16,117 nucleotides of DNA from JBLKSS01 sp047607725 (GTDB taxonomy: Bacteria > Pseudomonadota > Gammaproteobacteria > Enterobacterales > Enterobacteriaceae): positions 1 to 16,117 of the forward strand of contig NZ_JBLKSS010000325.1 in NCBI RefSeq assembly GCF_047607725.1, given 5' to 3'. Below, piece by piece: positions 1 through 5,867 of the stretch. The first letter of the stretch is position 1; each line of letters starts with the position of its first letter. The notes under the pieces are model-generated. The model saw nothing but the letters and a program-made list of their open reading frames with translations, did not search any database and was not told the origin of the DNA. The translations under genes were made by a program, and so were the position numbers.

Positions 1-1
1 G

Positions 2-64
2 AAGGTGAAAACGGTCAAATACTTCCGTGAACTGGAACAAGACAATCTGAACACCGCCGACTAA
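2..64 (+). CDS. nagB: Glucosamine-6-phosphate deaminase, C-terminal end (partial)
   Basis: Only the last 20 codons and the TAA stop are inside the window. The tail reads KVKTVKYFRELEQDNLNTAD, which matches the C-terminal pattern of enterobacterial NagB (KVKTVKYF-ELE). NagB is the cytosolic allosteric enzyme that converts glucosamine-6-phosphate to fructose-6-phosphate and ammonia, the step after NagA. The stop lies 16 bases before the nagA start, as expected for the nagBA operon. The identification rests on a short match plus the downstream nagA and nagC. Confidence 0.85.
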   Translation, partial: KVKTVKYFRELEQDNLNTAD

Positions 65-80
65 CCTCCCGGAGCTGACT

Positions 81-1226
81 ATGCATGCTTTAACCAACGG
101 CCGCATCTATACCGGCAGCGAGATTCTCGATCACCACGCACTGGTGGTCGCGGACGGCGTTATCGACGCCATTTGCCCCGCCGACAGCCTGCCTGCCGGC
201 ATTGAACGCCGTGATCTGGCCGGTGCCGCGCTGGCGCCCGGTTTCATCGACCTGCAGCTTAACGGCTGCGGCGGCGTGCAGTTCAACGACAGCCTGGCGG
301 CGCTGTCTGTCGAAACGCTGGAAACAATGCAGGCCGCCAACCAGCGCTCCGGCTGCACCAGTTTCCTGCCGACACTGATTACCAGTACCGATGAATTTAT
401 GCGTCGGGCGGTGGAGGTGATGCGCGCCTTTTTGGCGCAGCATAAACATCAGGCGCTGGGGCTGCATCTGGAAGGCCCGTACCTCAGCCCGGCCAAGAAA
501 GGCACCCATGACCCGGCGTTAATGCGCGCACCAACGGAAGAGATGGTAGAATTCCTTTGCGCGAACAGCGATGTGATTAGCAAAATGACCCTGGCCCCCG
601 AGCAGGTGGATCCCCAGATGATCCGTCGGCTCAGCGATGCCGGTATCCGTGTTTCCATCGGCCATTCCAACGCCACCTATGATCAGGCCAAGGCGGGTTT
701 TGCCGCCGGCATCAGCTTCGCCACCCATCTGTTCAACGCCATGCCACCGCTGGTCGGACGCGAACCGGGGGTCATCGGCGCCCTGTTCGACGCCCCCGAA
801 ATCTACTGCGGCATTATCACCGACGGCCTGCACGTCAACTGGGCCAACGTGCGTAACGCCAAACGTATCAAGGGCGATCGCCTGGTGCTGGTCACCGATG
901 CCACCGCACCGGCGGCCGGCACCGAGAATATTGAGCTGTTCATTTTTGCCGGCAAAACAATATACTATCGCGATGGCCTGTGCGTGGATGAGCACGGTAC
1001 CCTCAGCGGCTCGGCGCTTACCATGATTGAAGCGGTGCGCAATAGTGTCGAATACGCCGGTATCGCGCTGGATGAGGCATTGCGCATGGCCACCCTTTAC
1101 CCGGCACGGGCAATGGGCACGGACGCGAGGTTAGGGACGCTGACGGTGGGCAAAATCGCCAATTTAACCGCCTTCACCCGCGATTATAAAATCAGTAAAA
1201 CTATCGTTAACGGCAACGAAGTTTGA
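81..1226 (+). CDS. nagA: N-acetylglucosamine-6-phosphate deacetylase
   Basis: NagA is a cytosolic amidohydrolase that removes acetate from N-acetylglucosamine-6-phosphate and supplies glucosamine-6-phosphate to NagB and to cell-wall precursor recycling. The protein has 381 residues; E. coli NagA has 382. The TIM-barrel metal and catalytic residues are all visible: Glu131 in LHLEGP, His195 in GHSNAT, His216 in ATHLFNAMP, His251 in DGLHV and the catalytic Asp273 in VTDATAPA. The PGFIDLQLNGCGG motif sits at about residues 53-65. The ATG is preceded by GGAG six bases upstream and lies 16 bases after the nagB stop, so the genes are probably co-transcribed and controlled by NagC. No damage is seen. 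Confidence 0.97.
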   Translation: MHALTNGRIYTGSEILDHHALVVADGVIDAICPADSLPAGIERRDLAGAALAPGFIDLQLNGCGGVQFNDSLAALSVETLETMQAANQRSGCTSFLPTLITSTDEFMRRAVEVMRAFLAQHKHQALGLHLEGPYLSPAKKGTHDPALMRAPTEEMVEFLCANSDVISKMTLAPEQVDPQMIRRLSDAGIRVSIGHSNATYDQAKAGFAAGISFATHLFNAMPPLVGREPGVIGALFDAPEIYCGIITDGLHVNWANVRNAKRIKGDRLVLVTDATAPAAGTENIELFIFAGKTIYYRDGLCVDEHGTLSGSALTMIEAVRNSVEYAGIALDEALRMATLYPARAMGTDARLGTLTVGKIANLTAFTRDYKISKTIVNGNEV

Positions 1227-1243
1227 CCATAAGCGAGTAAGCG

Positions 1244-2482
1244 ATGACACCAGGCGGACAGACCCCGATAGGCAATATTGACCTTGTTAAACAGTTAAAT
1301 AGCGCGGCGGTCTACCGTCTCATCGATCAAATGGGGCCCATTTCCCGCATCCAGATAGCCGAACAGAGTCAGCTCGCGCCCGCCAGTATCACCAAGATCA
1401 CCCGCCAATTGCTGGAACGCGGCTTGATTCGCGAAGTGGATCAGCAAGCGTCCACCGGCGGCAGGCGGGCGATCTCCATCGTGGCCGAGACCCGCGCCTT
1501 CCAGGCCATCGGCGTTCGCCTCGGCCGGCATGATGCGACGATCATGCTCTATGATTTGAGCAGCAAGGCCCTGCTGGAGGCGTTCTTCCCGCTACCGCAG
1601 CGGACACAGCAGACGTTGGAGCTGGCGCTCATGGAAGCTATCGCCGACTTTCTCGAGCAAGCGCAACGTAAAATCCGCGAGCTTATCGCTATCTCGGTGA
1701 TTTTACCGGGGCTGGTCGATCCCTTCTCCGGCATTGTCCGCTATATGCCCCATATACAGGTTCACCGTTGGCCGCTGGTAGAGCAGTTACAACAGCGCTT
1801 CAATCTCACCGCGTTTGTGGGCCACGACATACGCAGTTTAGCGCTGGCGGAGCACTATTTTGGTGCAACCCAGGACTGCGCCGATTCCATTTTGGTCAGG
1901 CTGCACCGCGGTACCGGCGCGGGGATCTTAATTAACGGCCAGATATTCCTCGGCAGCAACGGCAACGTCGGTGAAATGGGCCATATCCAGGTCGATCCGC
2001 TGGGAGAGCGCTGCCACTGCGGCAATTTTGGCTGTCTGGAAACCATTGCCGCCAATGCCGCGATAGAGCAACGGGTGCGTCTGTTGCTCAGTCAGGGTTA
2101 CGCCAGCAAACTGACGCCGGACCACTGCCGAATAGACACCATTTGCCAGGCCGCCAACCGCGGCGACGGGCTGGCGGTGGAAGTTATCAAACAGGTGGGG
2201 CGCCAGTTGGGCAAGGTTATCGCCCTGAGCATCAACCTGTTCAATCCGCAAAAGGTGGTGCTGGCGGGCGAAATCACCGAAGCCCACAAAATTTTGCTGC
2301 CGGCCGTGCAGCGCTGTATCGATAATCAGGTGCTGAAAGCCTTCCGGCAAAATTTACCGGTCGTAATCTCGGCGCTGGACCACAGTTCGGCCATCGGCGC
2401 TTTTGCCCTGGTCAAACGCGCTATGCTTAATGGTGTGCTGCTACAGCGGCTGCTGGAGACCGATTCGCCGGCGCACCGCTGA
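1244..2482 (+). CDS. nagC: NagC, ROK-family repressor of N-acetylglucosamine genes
   Basis: NagC is the ROK-family regulator that represses the nag genes and releases DNA when it binds GlcNAc-6-phosphate. The protein has 412 residues; E. coli NagC has 406. Residues 18-65 form the winged helix-turn-helix (VYRLIDQMGPISRIQIAE followed by LAPASITKITRQL). The ROK sugar-binding fold follows, with HRGTGAG at 221-227. The zinc site is intact: His247 in GHIQV and Cys257, Cys259 and Cys264 in CHCGNFGC. It starts 17 bases after nagA with a weak GAGT upstream. In many enterics nagD follows directly; here the next 465 bases contain no nagD. The C-terminus extends slightly past the E. coli end. Confidence 0.97.
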   Translation: MTPGGQTPIGNIDLVKQLNSAAVYRLIDQMGPISRIQIAEQSQLAPASITKITRQLLERGLIREVDQQASTGGRRAISIVAETRAFQAIGVRLGRHDATIMLYDLSSKALLEAFFPLPQRTQQTLELALMEAIADFLEQAQRKIRELIAISVILPGLVDPFSGIVRYMPHIQVHRWPLVEQLQQRFNLTAFVGHDIRSLALAEHYFGATQDCADSILVRLHRGTGAGILINGQIFLGSNGNVGEMGHIQVDPLGERCHCGNFGCLETIAANAAIEQRVRLLLSQGYASKLTPDHCRIDTICQAANRGDGLAVEVIKQVGRQLGKVIALSINLFNPQKVVLAGEITEAHKILLPAVQRCIDNQVLKAFRQNLPVVISALDHSSAIGAFALVKRAMLNGVLLQRLLETDSPAHR

Positions 2483-2947
2483 TCTGCCCGCGGCGGCACG
2501 CGGCGCGGGTGAGGACGCTGCCGCCGTGGCGAAAACCATAAAACCGCTGCGCCTTATCTGAAGTCCTGCCCGGCTCACCCGGTTATTTCCCGGGCCTGCA
2601 CTGCGAAAGAGTCCCTGCCCGGTTTGCCCCGTGATTGTTTCAAAATTCCCTCGTCCAGAGGGCCCGTTTGGCCTGCTGGGTCGGCAAGGCGGTTACGCGC
2701 CGCACCCGGGCCACGGCCGCCGGCGGTAAAAATCCCATTATCGAATTCGCAATGAACGAGCCTTTTTCTTCTGCTTTACTGCTTTTTATGTAATTTATTG
2801 CACATTTCATTAAATATTATTCGGCCGATAGGGTTTATTTCTGCATGGATATTGAATTGTTGGGCCATTTTGGTGCTAAATCGTTGCTAACGTGACGGCG
2901 CAAGCGACGACACGGCGACCGCCGGGATTAATCATGAGGGAAAAGCT
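2483..2947. other. Non-coding stretch between nagC and asnB
   Basis: I find no convincing gene here and no recognisable piece of nagD. A GC-rich hairpin (arms 2487-2492 and 2504-2509) lies just after the nagC stop but has no T-run, so it is only a weak terminator candidate. Positions 2750-2880 are much more AT-rich than the surroundings and probably hold the asnB promoter. TATTAT at 2815-2820 resembles a -10 box, but I cannot pair it with a well-spaced -35. Confidence 0.5.
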
Positions 2948-4609
2948 ATGTGTTCTATTTTTGGGGTGCTGGATCTGAAGACCGATCCGGTCGAACTGCG
3001 TAAACAGGCGTTGGAATGCTCCCGCCTGATGCATCATCGCGGCCCCGACTGGTCCGGTGTCTATGCGGGCGATAAAGCAATACTGGCCCATGAACGTCTG
3101 TCTATCGTCGACGTCAACACCGGCGCCCAACCCCTTTATAACGCGGCGCACACCCATGTACTGGCGGTCAATGGCGAGATCTACAACCACCAGCTTATCC
3201 GCGAACAGCTGGGCGATCGCTACGCTTTTCAAACCGGTTCCGATTGTGAGGTGATCCTGGCCCTGTATCAGGAAAAAGGCCCGGAATTTTTGGATGAACT
3301 GCGCGGCATGTTCGCTTTTATCCTGTACGACACGGAAAAAGACGCCTATTTAATCGGCCGCGATCACATGGGCATCATTCCCCTGTATATGGGGCATGAC
3401 GAGCACGGTAACCTGTACGTCGCATCAGAAATGAAAGCGCTGGTTCCGGTCTGCCGCACGCTGCAGGAATTCCTTCCAGGCCACTATCTCTGGAGCCAGG
3501 ACGGCGAAATGCGTCAGTACTATCAGCGTGATTGGTTCGACTATGATCGGGTGAAGGACAACGTTACCGACAAGGCGGCGCTAAAGGCGGCGCTTGAGGA
3601 GTCGGTGAAAAGCCATCTGATGTCCGACGTGCCTTACGGCGTACTGCTGTCCGGCGGGCTTGATTCTTCCATTATTTCCGCCATCACCAAAAAATACGCC
3701 GCCCGCCGGTTGGAAGACCAGGCCAAAAGCGAAGCCTGGTGGCCGCAGCTGCACTCCTTTGCCGTGGGCCTGGAAGGCTCGCCGGATCTGAGCGCCGCCA
3801 GTAAAATGGCGGCGGCGCTGGGCACGGTGCATCATGAAATCCATTTCACGGTGCAAGAAGGGCTGGACGCGATTCGCGACGTGATTTATCACATCGAAAC
3901 CTATGATGTCACGACCATTCGTGCTTCGACGCCAATGTATTTAATGTCGCGCAAGATCAAAGCGATGGGCATCAAAATGGTCCTGTCCGGCGAAGGCGCC
4001 GATGAAGTTTTCGGCGGCTACCTCTATTTCCACAAGGCGCCGAACGCTAAAGAGTTCCACGAAGAGCTGGTATGTAAGCTGCAGGCCCTGCATATGTATG
4101 ACTGCGCCCGCGCCAACAAAGCGATGTCCGCCTGGGGCGTCGAAGCGCGTGTTCCCTTCCTCGATAAGCAATTCCTGGACGTGGCCATGCGAATCAACCC
4201 ACAGGATAAAATGTGCGGTAACGGCAAAATTGAAAAACACGTTTTGCGCGAGTGCTTCGCCGATTACCTGCCGGAGAGCGTCGCCTGGCGGCAAAAAGAG
4301 CAATTCTCCGACGGTGTGGGCTACAGCTGGATCGATAGCCTGAAAGCCATCGCCGCAGAGCAAATCAGCGATCGGCAGCTGGCCAATGCGCATTTCCGTT
4401 TTCCGTACAACACGGCCACCTCCAAAGAAGGTTATCTGTACCGGGAGATGTTTGAAGCGCTGTTCCCGCTGCCGAGCGCCGCGGAATGCGTCCCGGGCGG
4501 CCCGTCTGTGGCCTGTTCTTCCGCCAAGGCCATTGAATGGGATGAATCCTTCAAGAAAATGGACGATCCCTCCGGTCGCGCGGTGGGCGTACACGCTTCG
4601 GCCTATTAA
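2948..4609 (+). CDS. asnB: Asparagine synthase B (glutamine-hydrolysing)
   Basis: AsnB is a cytosolic enzyme that makes asparagine from aspartate, ATP and glutamine (or ammonia). The protein has 553 residues; E. coli AsnB has 554. The mature N-terminus MCSIFGV puts the nucleophilic Cys2 of the class II glutaminase domain in place (residues 2 to about 190), with RGPDWSG at 31-37 and NGEIYNH at 75-81. The synthetase domain carries the PP-loop SGGLDSS at 235-241 and SGEGADEVFGGY at about 347-358. The C-terminal region ends ...GRAVGVHASAY. GAGGG about eight bases upstream of the ATG is a good ribosome binding site. Position next to the Met/Leu/Gln tRNA operon is the usual enterobacterial arrangement. 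No lesions seen. Confidence 0.97.
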   Translation: MCSIFGVLDLKTDPVELRKQALECSRLMHHRGPDWSGVYAGDKAILAHERLSIVDVNTGAQPLYNAAHTHVLAVNGEIYNHQLIREQLGDRYAFQTGSDCEVILALYQEKGPEFLDELRGMFAFILYDTEKDAYLIGRDHMGIIPLYMGHDEHGNLYVASEMKALVPVCRTLQEFLPGHYLWSQDGEMRQYYQRDWFDYDRVKDNVTDKAALKAALEESVKSHLMSDVPYGVLLSGGLDSSIISAITKKYAARRLEDQAKSEAWWPQLHSFAVGLEGSPDLSAASKMAAALGTVHHEIHFTVQEGLDAIRDVIYHIETYDVTTIRASTPMYLMSRKIKAMGIKMVLSGEGADEVFGGYLYFHKAPNAKEFHEELVCKLQALHMYDCARANKAMSAWGVEARVPFLDKQFLDVAMRINPQDKMCGNGKIEKHVLRECFADYLPESVAWRQKEQFSDGVGYSWIDSLKAIAAEQISDRQLANAHFRFPYNTATSKEGYLYREMFEALFPLPSAAECVPGGPSVACSSAKAIEWDESFKKMDDPSGRAVGVHASAY

Positions 4610-5052
4610 CGGGCATCCCGCCCGACCCTCCGTTCTAGCAAGCAGGCCGCGGGCAGGCGTCACCAGGCGCTTTGCACCTCGGCGGAGGTCGGCAACCGAT
4701 CTAGACCCCATCGCCGGAGGGCAGACAGGGGTCCCGTTGGCGTTGGCATGATGGAAGGCGGGTGTGGCTGGCTCTGATGTTCGCCGTAACGACAGGCAAA
4801 TGTCGCGCCAGCGTGCGCCAGGACGGCGGGCTTATGCCGCGCAGACGTTCCCAGGACGGTTATCACGCCGGCGAACCGGAGGTCTGCCGCCCCCGTCAAT
4901 CATCCATGTTGCCCCGGTCAAAAAGCCCCTTGCCGACCCGCGATTCACGCCCGTGAGCGCGGGAAAATCATTGCGTTAGCCGCTTTTATCGTCAGGTTGT
5001 TCATAAGCCAGACAAACGGCCCGCGCAATGCCGGTTAAGCGAAAAAAAGGGG
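4610..5052. other. Non-coding stretch between asnB and the tRNA promoter
   Basis: No recognisable gene. Short open frames exist on both strands (for example 4660-4899 minus), but their translations are rich in Arg, Pro and Ala, lack a ribosome binding site and match nothing I know. A weak five-base-pair GC hairpin occurs just after the asnB stop, without a T-run. The A-tract at about 5042-5048 lies just upstream of the tRNA -35 box and could act as an UP element. Confidence 0.45.
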
Positions 5053-5089
5053 TTGACTGAAGTTCGTCAACTCCGCATAATGCGCCCCG
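5053..5089 (+). promoter_or_regulatory. Sigma-70 promoter of the tRNA operon with GC-rich discriminator
   Basis: TTGACT at 5053-5058 and CATAAT at 5076-5081 are separated by exactly 17 bases; each matches consensus at 5 of 6 positions. GCGCCCCG (5082-5089) directly follows the -10 box. Such GC-rich discriminators are typical of stable-RNA promoters under stringent control. An A-tract just upstream resembles an UP element. The first tRNA begins about 30 bases beyond the expected start site. The spacer also contains the small inverted repeat TTGAC/GTCAA overlapping the -35 box. Confidence 0.85.
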
Positions 5090-5119
5090 CAACGCCGAAT
5101 GTAGGTCATGTGGAAAGTT

Positions 5120-5196
5120 GGCTACGTAGCTCAGCTGGTTAGAATACAGCACTCATAATGGTGGGGTCACAGGTTCGAATTCCGTCGTAGCCACCA
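5120..5196 (+). tRNA. metT: tRNA-Met(CAU), elongator, degenerate copy
   Basis: The gene is 77 bases including encoded CCA, with intact acceptor stem GGCTACG/CGTAGCC and loop CTCATAA giving anticodon CAU. Compared with the clean copy at 5656-5732 it differs at five positions. GAGC becomes GAAT in the D-stem, giving a C11-A24 mismatch and a G-U at 10-25. TGCTG becomes TGGTG in the anticodon stem, giving a G29-G41 mismatch. The nearly invariant C61 of the T-stem becomes T. The fifth difference, at T-loop position 59, is the usual base here, so the other copy is the odd one there. This copy may be a decaying tRNA or a low-quality consensus near the assembly gap. By order it corresponds to E. coli metT. 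Confidence 0.8.
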
Positions 5197-5202
5197 TACT
5201 TT

Positions 5203-5287
5203 GCGGGAGTGGCGAAATTGGTAGACGCACTAGATTTAGGTTCTGGCGCCGCAAGGTGTGCGAGTTCAAGTCTCGCCTCCCGCACCA
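5203..5287 (+). tRNA. leuW: tRNA-Leu(UAG)
   Basis: The gene is 85 bases with encoded CCA and a type II long variable arm. The acceptor stem GCGGGAG pairs with CTCCCGC. The anticodon loop TTTAGGT gives anticodon TAG, which reads CUN codons. The sequence is nearly identical to E. coli leuW as I remember it. The anticodon stem has CTAGA/TCTGG, where one G-C pair is replaced by a G-U wobble that should be tolerated. It is second in the operon, as in E. coli. Confidence 0.95.
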
Positions 5288-5307
5288 TTGTTTCGGTTAG
5301 CAGCAAA

Positions 5308-5482
5308 TGGGGTATAGCNNNNNNNNNNNNNNNNNNNNNNNNNNNNNNNNNNNNNNNNNNNNNNNNNNNNNNNNNNNNNNNNNNNNNNNNNNNNNNNNNN
5401 NNNNNNNNNNNNNNNNNNCAAGCGGTAAGGCAGCGGGTTTTGATCCCGCCACCCCCAGGTTCGAATCCTGGTACCCCAGCCA
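5308..5482 (+). tRNA. glnU: tRNA-Gln(UUG), interrupted by assembly gap
   Basis: The first 11 bases (TGGGGTATAGC, 5308-5318) and the last 64 bases (5419-5482) of a tRNA-Gln lie on either side of 100 N. Joined directly they give a complete 75-base tRNA: acceptor TGGGGTA/TACCCCA, anticodon stem GCGGG/CCCGC, loop TTTTGAT with anticodon TTG, T-arm CCAGG/CCTGG and encoded CCA. Either the gap has no real length, or the two halves belong to different Gln copies with sequence missing between them. Confidence 0.75.
5319..5418. other. Assembly gap of exactly 100 N inside tRNA-Gln
   Basis: One hundred consecutive N. A round 100 usually marks a gap of unknown size. It falls inside one of several near-identical tRNA-Gln genes, where short reads often fail to assemble. 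Extra tRNA copies could be hidden here; E. coli has seven tRNAs in this operon and six are visible. Confidence 0.95.
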
Positions 5483-5528
5483 TCTCGCTTAGTTTCACGG
5501 GCGAACAACGCTGCAATTGCGGCTGAGA

Positions 5529-5606
5529 TGGGATATAATAGCCAAGCGGTAAGGCAGCGGGTTTTGATCCCGCCACCCCCAGGTTCGAATCCTGGTATCC
5601 CAGCCA
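5529..5606 (+). tRNA. glnW: tRNA-Gln(UUG) with a 3-base insertion after the acceptor stem
   Basis: From the anticodon arm to the T-arm it matches the copy across the gap: anticodon stem GCGGG/CCCGC, anticodon TTG, T-arm CCAGG/CCTGG, encoded CCA. The acceptor stem is TGGGATA/TATCCCA, a paired change from TGGGGTA/TACCCCA, so base pairing was kept. Between the acceptor stem and the D-stem GCC there are five bases, TAATA, instead of the normal two, making the gene 78 bases instead of 75. The extra ATA looks like a tandem duplication and would displace position 8, so function is uncertain. Confidence 0.8.
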
Positions 5607-5655
5607 ATATGACCTGCCGATATCAAGGTCTGTTGCTAAAAATCGGTAACAAAAC

Positions 5656-5732
5656 GGCTACGTAGCTCAGCTGGTTAGAGCACAGCACTCATAATGCTGG
5701 GGTCACAGGTTCGATTCCCGTCGTAGCCACCA
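5656..5732 (+). tRNA. metU: tRNA-Met(CAU), elongator, intact copy
   Basis: The gene is 77 bases with encoded CCA. The acceptor stem GGCTACG/CGTAGCC, D-stem GCTC/GAGC, anticodon stem CAGCA/TGCTG and loop CTCATAA (anticodon CAU) are all well paired. The T-loop is TTCGATT, with an unusual but permitted T at position 59. It sits between Gln copies, as metU does in E. coli, and is probably the functional elongator tRNA-Met of this operon. Confidence 0.95.
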
Positions 5733-5738
5733 TATTTT

Positions 5739-5813
5739 TGGGGTATCGCCAAGCGGTAAGGCACCGGATTCTGATTCCGGCATCCCCAGGTTCGAATCCT
5801 GGTACCCCAGCCA
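5739..5813 (+). tRNA. tRNA-Gln(CUG)
   Basis: The gene is 75 bases with encoded CCA. The acceptor stem is TGGGGTA/TACCCCA, the D-arm GCC/GGC, the anticodon stem CCGGA/TCCGG with loop TTCTGAT (anticodon CTG), and the T-arm CCAGG/CCTGG. It is the last tRNA of the operon and corresponds to E. coli glnV or glnX, which are identical there; only one copy is present here. It is followed by the operon terminator. Confidence 0.95.
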
Positions 5814-5842
5814 TATCAAGCCCGCGCAGGCGGGAAGAAGAG

Positions 5843-5867
5843 AACGCTCCGTCGGGAGCGTTTTTTT
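5843..5867 (+). terminator. Intrinsic terminator of the tRNA operon
   Basis: The arms AACGCTCC and GGAGCGTT form an eight-base-pair stem around the loop GTCG and run directly into seven T. A smaller hairpin CCCGC/GCGGG (5821-5834) precedes it. The last two T of the run belong to the reverse complement of the TAA stop of the convergent minus-strand gene, so the terminator directly abuts that reading frame. Confidence 0.9.

Noticed and set aside
4660..4979. Small open frames on both strands after asnB
   Set aside because: There is no ribosome binding site, no family resemblance and skewed composition; they look like chance frames in GC-rich DNA.
5139..5607. Open frames across the tRNA genes and the N run
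   Set aside because: They consist of tRNA sequence and unknown bases and have no coding support.
5120..5813. Repeated blocks that could be taken for a CRISPR array
   Set aside because: The repeats are tRNA genes with cloverleaf pairing and encoded CCA, and spacing is irregular.
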